From the NCBI RefSeq assembly GCF_043641925.1, contig NZ_JBHZRU010000002.1, positions 124,001 through 188,000 on the forward strand: a stretch of 64,000 nt of DNA, read 5' to 3'. Of this stretch, positions 25,228 through 33,888 are shown piece after piece. Origin of the DNA: Paenisporosarcina quisquiliarum_A (GTDB lineage: Bacteria; Bacillota; Bacilli; Bacillales_A; Planococcaceae). The notes under the pieces were generated by a model. It was not told the DNA's origin. It made no database searches and was given only the letters and a program-made list of their open reading frames with translations. Position 1 is the first letter of the stretch. Every line of letters starts with the position of its first letter. Both the position numbers and the translations under genes were made by a program.

Positions 25228-26190
25228 ATGCAGGAAGATCAACTGACAGAATTACACGTTCAAGACCCTAATGAAGCAATTCAGTTATTGGGGATATCTG
25301 ATGGAAATATGAAAGTAATTGAACAGGAACTTGATATTCAAATCATTACTCGCGGCGAATCCATACGAATTACGGGTGATCCATCAAAACAAAAAATCGG
25401 GAAACAACTAATCGAACAATTACTTTTGGTAATACGTAAAGGTATAAATATAAATCAACGTGATGTGAGTACTGCAATTGAAATGAGTACGAATGGAACG
25501 CTAGAATATTTTTCAGAACTTTACGATGAAGAAATTGCTCGCAATGTAAAAGGGAAATCAATACGAGCAAAAACAATTGGACAACGAGAATATGTTCAAG
25601 CTATTCGTCATAAGGACTTAACATTTTGTATTGGTCCAGCCGGAACTGGTAAAACCTATTTAGCTGTTGTACTCGCCACTCAAGCCCTAAAAAATGGTCA
25701 TGTTAAACGAATTATTTTAACTCGTCCAGCAGTTGAAGCAGGTGAAAGCCTTGGTTTTCTTCCTGGTGATTTAAAAGAAAAGGTAGATCCTTATCTTCGC
25801 CCATTATATGATGCTTTACATGAAATTTTAGGAACTGAACAAACAACTCGATTTATTGAAAGAGGAACCATTGAAATTGCTCCTCTTGCGTATATGAGAG
25901 GTAGAACTTTAGATGATGCCTTTGTTATTTTGGATGAAGCTCAAAATACAACAAAAGCTCAAATGAAAATGTTTTTAACACGCCTCGGTTTTGGATCCAA
26001 AATGGTTATTACTGGGGATAAAACTCAAATTGACTTACCTCGAGGAGCTGAGTCTGGTTTAATTGTTGCTGAAAAAATACTTGGTCACGTAAAGGGAATC
26101 CACTTCCAAATGCTCGAACAAGGAGATGTAGTCCGTCATCCATTAGTGGCAAAAATAATACAAGCATACGAAGAACAGCCGTCTGAATAA
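25228..26190 (+). CDS. phoH: PhoH-like ATPase
   Basis: P-loop ATPase of 320 residues of the PhoH family, related to helicases and thought to act in RNA metabolism. Walker A GPAGTGKT is at about residues 136-143; Walker B is FVILDEAQNTT and is followed by LTRLGFGSKMVITGD, both typical. The N-terminal region is a KH-like domain seen in PhoH of Firmicutes. CAAGGAG precedes the ATG, two bases after yqfD. A terminator hairpin begins inside its last codons. Confidence 0.93.
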   Translation: MQEDQLTELHVQDPNEAIQLLGISDGNMKVIEQELDIQIITRGESIRITGDPSKQKIGKQLIEQLLLVIRKGININQRDVSTAIEMSTNGTLEYFSELYDEEIARNVKGKSIRAKTIGQREYVQAIRHKDLTFCIGPAGTGKTYLAVVLATQALKNGHVKRIILTRPAVEAGESLGFLPGDLKEKVDPYLRPLYDALHEILGTEQTTRFIERGTIEIAPLAYMRGRTLDDAFVILDEAQNTTKAQMKMFLTRLGFGSKMVITGDKTQIDLPRGAESGLIVAEKILGHVKGIHFQMLEQGDVVRHPLVAKIIQAYEEQPSE

Positions 26191-26205
26191 GGACCGCTGT
26201 TTTTC
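26174..26205 (+). terminator. Terminator overlapping the end of phoH
   Basis: AACAGC (26174-26179) with GCTGTT, plus an inner GTC/GAC, loop around the stop codon TAA, then TTTTTCTTTG. The left arm is inside the phoH coding sequence. Confidence 0.65.
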
Positions 26206-26283
26206 TTTGTTTTAACTAATTAGAATTTATTGGTAAAATGATATTGAATCTAATCCCATAGGTTCACCGTATAAAGATGAATG

Positions 26284-26318
26284 AATGCTCTTAAATGCTC
26301 TTAAATGCTCTTAAATGC
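26284..26318 (+). repeat. 10-bp tandem repeat, 3.5 copies
   Basis: AATGCTCTTA repeated three times exactly plus five bases, about 85 bases upstream of pgpH. Same period and copy number as the repeat at 11591, but different sequence. Confidence 0.95.
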
Positions 26319-26400
26319 ATCATTGGGAAATTTAGATTTATAAAGTGTGATAAGTTTGAATATTCTTGGTAAACTAGTAGCTAGAGATTGAGGTGAATTA

Positions 26401-28506
26401 ATGCAAACCTGGAATAAAAAAATACAAGGAAAGATTGGGTATCGAACTTTTACATATTCTGCCCTTATTCTTACAGGTATTATTGTCTATTTACTCATGT
26501 TGACAGGTGTCAGTCCAGAAAAGTATGACATTGCTTTATTACAACCTTCAAATGAAACGATTCGATCGGTGAAAACTGTTGAAGATCCAATTAAAACGGA
26601 AGAAGAACGTAACCGAATTGCCTCAGAAGTAGAAAATGTGTATCAATTTTCGGAACAAAGCGGAGAAAAAAGTGCAGCTCTTGTTACGTCAATTTTTGAT
26701 TTGATTCAAGATGTCAAAACTTCAGATACATATGATTCTGAATTAATGGAAGAAAATATTTCAAAAGTCCGAGAGAACTTAAGTGTGCTAGGAACAGACG
26801 GGGAAGGTCTCCGTTTCTCAGATGAAGCAATTGGCTCTCTATTATTAATGGAAAACAATGATTTGATGGAATTACGAAATTCAGTAACTTCTGCAGTATC
26901 ATTGATCATGAGTGAACCAATAAGAGTAGAAGAAGTGGCAACGGCTAAAAATGATATTGAACGACGGTTAAGAGGAGATTTATCAATTCCCGAGAATGTT
27001 TTGCCCACCGTCGTATTTATTGGTAGATTTAGCATTGTTGAAAACGAAGTTCTTAATAAAGAATTAACTGATGAAAGAGTTGAACAGGTAAAGGCAAGTG
27101 TGGAACCAACGAAAATTTTGCAAGGACAAGTTATCGTTCGTGAAGGACAAATTGTTGATCGAGAAATTTATCGTCAGTTAAAGCTTGTAGGCATGTTGGA
27201 TAATCAATCTTCGTTAAAACCTGCTATTGGATTATTTTTATTTATTGCATTATGCATGTGGCTATTTTATGTTCAATTAAAAAAATGGAATGCTGATAAA
27301 GATGAAAAGCAACGCGTCCTAATTGTGTCTATGCTGATCTTTATCCTATCTGTGACAGGTATGAAATTAATCAGTCTCGTGTCAGAGAATTTTGATCTTA
27401 CGATTGCCTTTTTATTTCCCACCGCTCTAGCTCCTATGTTAGTTCGTTCATTAATAAACGAACGATTCGGTGTATTAATGGCCTTTTTAACAGCTGCAGT
27501 GGCGGGTATTATTTTCCAAGAAGGCTACTCGTCTGTGCTACAAATGGAAATCGCTTTATATATTTTGTTTGGTGGATTAGCTGGACTTTATGTCATTCAA
27601 GGAATAGATAAGCGATCTCATTTGCTTCAAACGAGTATGGCCGTAGCTGTTGTAAATTTAGTGTTTATGGCATTTTATCTACTAATGAATCAAACGGTGT
27701 ATGGGTTGTCTGAGTTATTATTTTATGGGATCGCAGCATTTACGTCTGGTTTATTGTCAGGTGCTTTGACGATTGGGCTATTACCATTTTTTGAGTCTGC
27801 ATTCGGACTTATATCAGCCATGAAATTAATTGAATTATCCAATCCAAATCATCCGTTATTAAAGAAAATATTAACGGAAACACCAGGGACTTATCATCAC
27901 AGTGTCATGGTAGCTAACTTAGCTGATGCAGCATGCGAATCGATCGGTGCAGATGGATTATTAGCTCGCGTTGGTTGTTATTATCATGATATTGGCAAAA
28001 CGAAACGCCCTGGATTCTTTATCGAGAATCAGATGAGTCACGCAAATCCGCATGATTCTCTTCCTCCTGAAACGAGTAGAGATATTATCCTTGCTCATGG
28101 TACAGACGGTGCGAATATGCTTCAAAAACACAAAATGCCAAAAGAAATTGTTGATATTGCCGAACAACATCATGGTACAAGTCTGTTAAAATATTTTTAC
28201 ATCAAAGCGAAAGAAGAAGGCCATGACATTAATGAAGCAGACTATCGATATGCTGGTCCGAAGCCTCAAAAAAAGGAAACGGCAATCATTTCGATTGCTG
28301 ATAGTGTCGAAGCAGCTGTACGGTCGATGAAAGAACCTACTCAAGAAAAGATACAAGGAATTGTGCATGCAATTATTAAAGACAAATTACACGATGGCCA
28401 ATTTGATGAATGTGATTTAACGATAAAAGAATTAAAAACGGTTGAACGAGTTCTTTGTGAGACGTTAAACGGAATTTTCCATTCTCGTATTGAATACCCA
28501 CAATAA
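26401..28506 (+). CDS. pgpH: Cyclic-di-AMP phosphodiesterase PgpH (7TM-HD)
   Basis: Membrane HD phosphodiesterase of 701 residues (YqfF) that hydrolyses c-di-AMP and so affects potassium and cell-wall homeostasis. An N-terminal anchor and extracellular 7TMR-HDED domain come first, then seven membrane helices (about residues 270-470), then the HD domain with HHSVMVANL (about 498) and the catalytic YYHDIGKTKRP (about 528). It starts ATG behind TGAGGTG. It heads the run pgpH-ybeY-dgkA-cdd-era-recO with gaps under 20 bases. Confidence 0.95.
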   Translation: MQTWNKKIQGKIGYRTFTYSALILTGIIVYLLMLTGVSPEKYDIALLQPSNETIRSVKTVEDPIKTEEERNRIASEVENVYQFSEQSGEKSAALVTSIFDLIQDVKTSDTYDSELMEENISKVRENLSVLGTDGEGLRFSDEAIGSLLLMENNDLMELRNSVTSAVSLIMSEPIRVEEVATAKNDIERRLRGDLSIPENVLPTVVFIGRFSIVENEVLNKELTDERVEQVKASVEPTKILQGQVIVREGQIVDREIYRQLKLVGMLDNQSSLKPAIGLFLFIALCMWLFYVQLKKWNADKDEKQRVLIVSMLIFILSVTGMKLISLVSENFDLTIAFLFPTALAPMLVRSLINERFGVLMAFLTAAVAGIIFQEGYSSVLQMEIALYILFGGLAGLYVIQGIDKRSHLLQTSMAVAVVNLVFMAFYLLMNQTVYGLSELLFYGIAAFTSGLLSGALTIGLLPFFESAFGLISAMKLIELSNPNHPLLKKILTETPGTYHHSVMVANLADAACESIGADGLLARVGCYYHDIGKTKRPGFFIENQMSHANPHDSLPPETSRDIILAHGTDGANMLQKHKMPKEIVDIAEQHHGTSLLKYFYIKAKEEGHDINEADYRYAGPKPQKKETAIISIADSVEAAVRSMKEPTQEKIQGIVHAIIKDKLHDGQFDECDLTIKELKTVERVLCETLNGIFHSRIEYPQ

Positions 28507-28517
28507 GGAGGCAACTT

Positions 28518-29006
28518 ATGCATTTAGAATTAGATTTACTGGACGAAACAGAATCATTATCAAAAGAGACGTTAGAACTAATTGAACGCATGCTTAATCA
28601 TGCCGCAGTTTCAGAAGGAATAGAAGAAGGCAGTGAGCTTTCTGTAAGTTTCATTACCAATAAAAAAATCCAAGAGATCAACCGTGATTACCGTGGAAAA
28701 GATATGCCTACGGATGTCATTTCCTTCGCAATGGAAGAACTCGGAGAGGGAGAAATGGAGATTCAGGCAGTTGGTGCTCCAAGACTACTCGGTGATATTT
28801 TAATATCAGTGGAACGGGCAAAAGAGCAAGCCTCAGATTATGGGCATAGTTATGAAAGGGAAATTGGTTTTTTAGCAGTTCATGGTTTCCTTCATCTGCT
28901 CGGATATGATCATATGGAGCCAGAAGAAGAAAAGGAAATGAACGAAAAACAAGAAGAGATTTTGTTGTCTTTTGGATTGAGTCGTGATTTGGATGAAAAG
29001 CAATAA
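28518..29006 (+). CDS. ybeY: Endoribonuclease YbeY
   Basis: Zinc-dependent endoribonuclease of 162 residues that takes part in 16S rRNA 3'-end maturation and ribosome quality control. The zinc motif HGFLHLLGYDH lies at about residues 121-131. AAGGAGG precedes the ATG, 11 bases after pgpH. Its last 14 bases overlap dgkA. The adjacency to Era matches the known physical partnership of YbeY and Era in ribosome assembly. Confidence 0.95.
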   Translation: MHLELDLLDETESLSKETLELIERMLNHAAVSEGIEEGSELSVSFITNKKIQEINRDYRGKDMPTDVISFAMEELGEGEMEIQAVGAPRLLGDILISVERAKEQASDYGHSYEREIGFLAVHGFLHLLGYDHMEPEEEKEMNEKQEEILLSFGLSRDLDEKQ

Positions 29007-29358
29007 TTTCTTTGACTCATTTGGCTTTGCATTTCAAGGATTTAAACAAGTTATTAAATATGAACGAAATTTTCGTTTTCATTTATTAGCAGCCGTAGTC
29101 GTGATATTTGCAGGAATATTGAGCAAAATAACTTTAGTTGAGTGGACGGTCATTGTGCTTTGCATCGCTGGAATGTTAAGCCTTGAATTAGTAAATTCTG
29201 CATTAGAACGTGTCGTAGACTTAGCTTCACCTGAGGTACATGTTTTAGCTAAGCATGCAAAAGATATGAGCGCTGCTGCTGTTCTTGTATTTGCCTGTGC
29301 AAGTGCTATAATCGGAATACTCATCTTTTTACCAAAGTGGATGGAAATATTTAATTGA
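28993..29358 (+). CDS. dgkA: Undecaprenol/diacylglycerol kinase DgkA
   Basis: Small integral membrane kinase of 121 residues. Gram-positive DgkA members phosphorylate undecaprenol, recycling the carrier lipid of cell-wall synthesis. The catalytic family motif is seen in ELVNSALERVVDL followed by AKDMSAAAVLV; three hydrophobic helices are visible. I place the start at ATG 28993, which overlaps ybeY; an in-frame GTG at 28984 is also possible. Neither has a strong Shine-Dalgarno, so translation is probably coupled to ybeY. Confidence 0.9.
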   Translation: MKSNNFFDSFGFAFQGFKQVIKYERNFRFHLLAAVVVIFAGILSKITLVEWTVIVLCIAGMLSLELVNSALERVVDLASPEVHVLAKHAKDMSAAAVLVFACASAIIGILIFLPKWMEIFN

Positions 29359-29370
29359 GGTGTTTGAACG

Positions 29371-29781
29371 ATGGATAAAATGCAAGTAATGGAAGAATCA
29401 AAAATCGCACGCGAAAACGCGTATGTCCCATATTCGAAATTTAAAGTTGGTGCAGCTGTATTAACGAAAGACGGGAAAATTTATCATGGGTGTAATATTG
29501 AAAATGCAGCTTATAGCATGACGAACTGTGCAGAACGTACAGCTATGTTTAAAGCCGTTTCAGAAGGAGTTCGTGATTTTGCCTCCATAGCAGTTGTTGC
29601 AGACACAGACGGCCCTGTATCGCCTTGTGGAGCATGCAGACAAGTCATTGCGGAGTTCTGTGAACCTAATATGCCTGTATACTTAATTAATTTAAAAGGC
29701 GATGTTCATGAAACAACGGTAGCAGAATTGTTACCTGGAGCATTTTCTCCGGAGGATTTAGCTTATGCTGGAAGTAAATAA
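29371..29781 (+). CDS. cdd: Cytidine deaminase
   Basis: Homotetrameric zinc enzyme of 136 residues that converts cytidine and deoxycytidine to uridine forms in pyrimidine salvage. The zinc motif CAE is at 53-55 and PCGAC at 85-89. TGAGGTG lies upstream of the ATG. It stands between dgkA and era as in B. subtilis; the 3' end overlaps era by 17 bases and contains the era ribosome-binding site (CGGAGG). Confidence 0.96.
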   Translation: MDKMQVMEESKIARENAYVPYSKFKVGAAVLTKDGKIYHGCNIENAAYSMTNCAERTAMFKAVSEGVRDFASIAVVADTDGPVSPCGACRQVIAEFCEPNMPVYLINLKGDVHETTVAELLPGAFSPEDLAYAGSK

Positions 29782-30679
29782 GGGATACAAATCCGGCTTT
29801 ATCTCAATCATTGGACGTCCGAACGCAGGGAAGTCGACTTTTCTAAATCGTGTAATCGGTCAAAAAATCGCAATTATGAGTGACAAGCCCCAAACAACTA
29901 GAAATAAAGTGCAAGGTGTTTTAACAACTGATAAAGAACAAATGATTTTTATCGATACACCTGGAATAAATGAACCTCGACACAAATTAGGGGACTTCAT
30001 GCTGAAGGTTGCAAAAAATACGCTTCGCGGAGTGGATGCCATCTTACTGATGGTGGATGCAACGGATCGTATAGGTAAACAAGATCGTTATATTTTAGAA
30101 ATGCTAAAAGATAACGAAACGCCTGTATTTCTAGTTATGAATAAAATTGACTTAATTCACCCGGACAAATTGTTAAGTGTGATTGAATCGTTTAGGAAAG
30201 AATATGATTTTGCAGACGTGTTACCAATTTCAGCTTTAGAAGGAATAAATATCGAAAAACTTCTTGGTGTGTTAAGCAACCACTTACCCGAGGGTCCTCA
30301 ATATTATCCGGCTGATCAAGTAACAGATCATCCTGAACGTTTTATTATTTCAGAATTAATTCGTGAAAAAGTTTTGCATTTAACACATGAAGAAATACCG
30401 CATTCTATTGCGGTAGTGATTGAAAAAATTGCTAAAGATCCTGAGAAAGATATGATTCGTGTTAACGCAACAATCATGGTTGAACGCGATTCACAAAAAG
30501 GGATTGTTATTGGTAAAAAAGGAGCCTTGCTAAAAGAAGTTGGTGTTCGTGCACGTAAAGACATTGAAATGCTTCTTGGATCTAAGGTATTTTTAGAAAT
30601 TTGGGTAAAAGTACAAAGAGATTGGCGCAATAAATCTACTCATTTACGTGACTTTGGATTCCGCGACGACGAGTATTAA
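29765..30679 (+). CDS. era: GTPase Era
   Basis: Essential ribosome-assembly GTPase of 304 residues that binds the 3' end of 16S rRNA. G1 motif GRPNAGKST is at about residues 17-25, DTPGI and NKID follow, and the C-terminal KH domain contains GIVIGKKGALLKEVG. The ATG lies inside cdd, eight bases after GGAGG, which fixes the start. recO follows after 18 bases. Confidence 0.97.
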   Translation: MLEVNKGYKSGFISIIGRPNAGKSTFLNRVIGQKIAIMSDKPQTTRNKVQGVLTTDKEQMIFIDTPGINEPRHKLGDFMLKVAKNTLRGVDAILLMVDATDRIGKQDRYILEMLKDNETPVFLVMNKIDLIHPDKLLSVIESFRKEYDFADVLPISALEGINIEKLLGVLSNHLPEGPQYYPADQVTDHPERFIISELIREKVLHLTHEEIPHSIAVVIEKIAKDPEKDMIRVNATIMVERDSQKGIVIGKKGALLKEVGVRARKDIEMLLGSKVFLEIWVKVQRDWRNKSTHLRDFGFRDDEY

Positions 30680-30697
30680 AGAAAGGCGTGTTGTTCA

Positions 30698-31492
30698 GTG
30701 CTAAATCGAGTAGAAGGCATTGTCTTAAAAACACGTGATTATGGAGAAACAAATAAAATTATTACACTTTTATCAAGTGAAACGGGTAAAATCACTGCGA
30801 TGGCAAGAGGTGCTAAAAAACCTGCAAGTCGGTTAGCTTCCGTAACGCAACCTTTTACTCATGGGTCTTTTTTGATTCAGCAGGGGAATGGGATGGGGAC
30901 AATCCAGCAGGGAGAGCAAGTCGAATCGTATCGTCATATTCGAGAAAATATCGAAGCGACCGCTTATGCCAGCTTTATTGTGGAACTAATTGATCGAGCA
31001 GTAGAGGACCGAACTCCACAGGCAGCTATTTTTAATTTATTGAAAAATTCTTTACATGCGATTTCCGAAGAATATGACCCGGAGGCAATTGCGTTGTTTG
31101 TCGAGTGGAAAATGTTACCCGTAACGGGTATATATCCAACCTTACACGAATGTGCAAACTGTAAAGCGACAGATGGTGAATTTGCATTTTCATTTCAGCA
31201 AATTGGTTTCCTTTGCCATCGTTGTTTTGAAATTGACCCGTATATAATTCGTTTGACACCATCACAAGTTAAGTTAATTCGAACATTTTACACGGTTCCA
31301 ATCGATCAAGTAGGTAAGCTTACATTAAAAAAAGAAACCAAAATGTTTATTAAAAAAATAGTTCGGACCATTTATGATGAACAAACAGGAATACGCTTAA
31401 AATCACGTTCCTTTTTAGATCAACTTGAACGAACTCCACTTCTATTTCCTAAAAAAGAAACGCCAGATCAGTCTCCTAAATCGGAAGACTGA
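30698..31492 (+). CDS. recO: DNA repair protein RecO
   Basis: RecO (264 residues) helps load RecA on SSB-coated single-stranded DNA in the RecFOR pathway. It begins with the OB-fold VEGIVLKTRDYGETNKII and carries a four-cysteine zinc finger (CANC and CHRC, about residues 151-178). The start is GTG 30698 behind AAAGG. The downstream terminator begins within the last codons, so the C-terminal tail TPDQSPKSED is partly set by the hairpin sequence. Confidence 0.93.
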   Translation: MLNRVEGIVLKTRDYGETNKIITLLSSETGKITAMARGAKKPASRLASVTQPFTHGSFLIQQGNGMGTIQQGEQVESYRHIRENIEATAYASFIVELIDRAVEDRTPQAAIFNLLKNSLHAISEEYDPEAIALFVEWKMLPVTGIYPTLHECANCKATDGEFAFSFQQIGFLCHRCFEIDPYIIRLTPSQVKLIRTFYTVPIDQVGKLTLKKETKMFIKKIVRTIYDEQTGIRLKSRSFLDQLERTPLLFPKKETPDQSPKSED

Positions 31493-31506
31493 CCTGGCGT
31501 TTTTTG
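31458..31506. terminator. Bidirectional terminator recO/glyQS, overlapping recO
   Basis: ACGCCAG and TCAGTC in the last recO codons pair with GACTGA and CTGGCGT after an 11-base loop; TTTTTT follows on the plus strand and a T-rich run on the minus strand. Confidence 0.88.
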
Positions 31507-31515
31507 TTGTGGAGA

Positions 31516-32898
31516 TTAAAATTCTAAATGTTTCTCAATATAAGCTTTTACTTCTGTAATTGCCATACGAGTTTGTTCCATTGAATCACGATGACGAACT
31601 GTTACTTGGCCATCCTCAACCGAATCGAAGTCGTACGTAATACAGAATGGTGTCCCAATTTCATCTTGACGACGGTAGCGTTTACCAATGGATTGAGATT
31701 CATCGTAATCAACCATAAAGGATTTACTCAAATCAGCAAAAACTTCGCCAGCACCTTCAGCTAATTTTTTCGATAGAGGTAAAATAGCTGCTTTCACTGG
31801 TGCAATTGCAGGATGGAAACGTAAAACCGTACGTTTGTCATCTCCTTCTAATTGCTCTTCAGCATAAGCATCACATAAAAATGCTAGTGTCACGCGGTCC
31901 GCACCTAATGACGGTTCGATACAATAAGGAACATAGCGTTCATTCGTTATAGGGTCGATGTAATTAAAATCTTCTCCAGAGTGTTCCATATGACGTTTTA
32001 AATCAAAATCAGTACGGTCTGCAATGCCCCAAAGCTCGCCCCAACCGAATGGGAATTTATATTCAACATCAGTAGTAGCTGACGCATAATGAGATAATTC
32101 ATCTTCATCATGATCACGTAATCTCATATTGTCTTCGTTCATGCCTAAGTTTAACAACCAGTTCTTACAATATTCTCTCCAGTAAGAGAACCATTCTAAA
32201 TCTTCACCAGGTTTACAGAAAAATTCAAGTTCCATTTGTTCGAATTCTCTCGTTCGGAATGTGAAGTTACCAGGAGTAATTTCGTTACGGAAGCTTTTAC
32301 CGATTTGAGCAATACCAAAAGGCATTTTTTTACGCATAGAACGCTGTACATTTTTAAAGTTCACGAAGATTCCTTGAGCTGTTTCAGGGCGAAGATAAAT
32401 ATCATTTGATGATGATTCGGTTACACCTTGAGAGGTTTTGAACATTAAATTAAATTGACGAATACCTGTGAAGTCTTGAGCATCACATTCTGAACATTTA
32501 ATATCATGTTCTTTAATAAGTTCTTCCATTTTCTCGAATGATAACCCATCGACGATCATCTCAATGCCTTTTTTATCTAACGCATCTTCAATGATTTTGT
32601 CAGCACGATGACGGGCTTTACATTTTTTACAATCAATCATTGGGTCATTAAAGTTTCCAACATGACCTGAAGCAGTCCATACTTTTGGGTTCATTAAAAT
32701 GGCTGCGTCAAGACCTACATTATAAGGAGACTCTTGAACAAATTTGCGCCACCATGCTTTTTTAATATTGTTTTTTAATTCGATACCAAGAGGACCGTAA
32801 TCCCACGTATTTGCTAAACCACCATAAATATCAGAGCCAGGAAATACAAATCCTCTATGTTTAGCTAAACTAACTACTTGTTCCATTGAAATTGACAT
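31516..32898 (-). CDS. glyQS: Glycyl-tRNA synthetase, single-chain (alpha2) type
   Basis: Class II synthetase of 460 residues charging tRNA-Gly. The N-terminus MSISMEQVVSLAKHRGFVFPGSDIYGGLANTWDYGPLG and the segments GIAQIGKSFRNEITPG and FTFRTREFEQMELEFF are those of the homodimeric, eukaryote/archaea-like type, not of the alpha2-beta2 GlyQ/GlyS enzyme that B. subtilis has at this locus. A CxxC-type insertion (DCKKCKARH and IKCSECDAQDF) is present. The start is ATG at 32898-32896 behind GGAGGG; longer frames run into the T-box terminator. It is inverted relative to recO and ccpN and controlled by the T-box upstream. Confidence 0.96.
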   Translation of the reverse strand: MSISMEQVVSLAKHRGFVFPGSDIYGGLANTWDYGPLGIELKNNIKKAWWRKFVQESPYNVGLDAAILMNPKVWTASGHVGNFNDPMIDCKKCKARHRADKIIEDALDKKGIEMIVDGLSFEKMEELIKEHDIKCSECDAQDFTGIRQFNLMFKTSQGVTESSSNDIYLRPETAQGIFVNFKNVQRSMRKKMPFGIAQIGKSFRNEITPGNFTFRTREFEQMELEFFCKPGEDLEWFSYWREYCKNWLLNLGMNEDNMRLRDHDEDELSHYASATTDVEYKFPFGWGELWGIADRTDFDLKRHMEHSGEDFNYIDPITNERYVPYCIEPSLGADRVTLAFLCDAYAEEQLEGDDKRTVLRFHPAIAPVKAAILPLSKKLAEGAGEVFADLSKSFMVDYDESQSIGKRYRRQDEIGTPFCITYDFDSVEDGQVTVRHRDSMEQTRMAITEVKAYIEKHLEF

Positions 32899-32925
32899 TA
32901 AAATCCCTCCAAAAAATAAAATAAG

Positions 32926-33120
32926 CACCCATCCACCGGACATTGTTACATGTCCGGGGACGAGTGCATAATACCCGCGGTTCCACCCCAGTTGATTGCA
33001 AAAAGCAATCCACTTTCATAAATCATGACTCCGAGACGCCTTTTCAAGTTCGTTTGCAGACTTTCACCAACACTGCTCGCTTTGTTTTGAACCTTACTTA
33101 TTTTCTCATCTTCGTCTTAT
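32926..33120 (-). promoter_or_regulatory. T-box riboswitch leader of glyQS (glycine)
   Basis: The conserved antiterminator box GGTGGAACCGCG is at 32987-32976 on the minus strand. Downstream lies a strong terminator hairpin (CCGGACAT with ATGTCCGG, 32926-32966) followed by a T-rich run. Upstream, AGACG (33117-33113) can close Stem I with CGTCT, and GGC (33040-33038), a glycine codon, stands just before that strand as the probable specifier. A GATTGC/GCAATC hairpin (32994-33012) fits Stem III. Uncharged tRNA-Gly should prevent termination. Confidence 0.93.
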
Positions 33121-33132
33121 TTAATTGCTTCC

Positions 33133-33138
33133 ATTGTA
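33133..33138 (-). promoter_or_regulatory. Probable -10 box of the glyQS leader
   Basis: TACAAT on the minus strand, about 13 bases before the start of T-box Stem I; no good -35 is seen at 16-18 bases. Confidence 0.45.
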
Positions 33139-33236
33139 TCATAATGAAATCATTTTCGCTACATGAGCTAGGCACTAGATAACCGTACTTAATTAGTATA
33201 TAATATTGAACATTGAGTATAACACTTTTTGAGGCG

Positions 33237-33875
33237 GTGAGTCCGATCGAACTCAATAAACGTCAGGAAGATATTTTACAAATCGTTAAAGGCAATGGTC
33301 CCATTACAGGTGAACAAATTGCAGAACGATTACATTTAACAAGGTCTACATTAAGACCAGATTTAGCCATACTAACAATGGCTGGTTTTTTAGATGCAAG
33401 ACCACGCGTAGGTTATTTCTATTCTGGTAAAAAGACAGGTCAAGCTGTCAAAGATAGTATGATGAATATGAAGGTTCGCGACTTTCAATCGATTCCGGTT
33501 GTAGTTGCTGAAGATATGACTGTGTACGATGCGATTTGTCAAATGTTTTTGGAAGATGTCGGCACATTATTTGTTGTAGATAAGAATGCTTACTTAACGG
33601 GAGTGCTTTCCCGAAAAGATTTGCTACGTACAAGCTTAGGTCAACAAGATTTAAACAAAATTCCTGTTCATATTATTATGACGAGAATGCCGAATATTAC
33701 ATTTTGCTTTAAACATGATTCCTTAATTCATGCAGCAAAAATGTTAATTGATAAACAAATTGATGCTTTACCAATCGTTCATGAGCATTCTGATGGGTAT
33801 GAGGTAATTGGTAGATTAACTAAAACGAATATAACAGGTGCTTTTCTGTCGCTTGCAGAAAATCATGATATTTGA
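33237..33875 (+). CDS. ccpN: Transcriptional repressor CcpN
   Basis: Repressor of gluconeogenic genes in the presence of glucose. Read from GTG 33237 it has 212 residues, the B. subtilis length, beginning MSPIELNKRQEDILQIV. An N-terminal winged helix (ITGEQIAERLHLTRSTLRPDLAIL) is followed by two CBS domains that sense nucleotides. GAGG stands only two bases ahead of this GTG, unusually close; an in-frame TTG at 33213 has no ribosome site. TATAAT at 33199-33204 is a likely -10. The next gene, ppsR, is its functional partner. Confidence 0.93.
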   Translation: MSPIELNKRQEDILQIVKGNGPITGEQIAERLHLTRSTLRPDLAILTMAGFLDARPRVGYFYSGKKTGQAVKDSMMNMKVRDFQSIPVVVAEDMTVYDAICQMFLEDVGTLFVVDKNAYLTGVLSRKDLLRTSLGQQDLNKIPVHIIMTRMPNITFCFKHDSLIHAAKMLIDKQIDALPIVHEHSDGYEVIGRLTKTNITGAFLSLAENHDI

Positions 33876-33888
33876 GGTGATGAATAAA

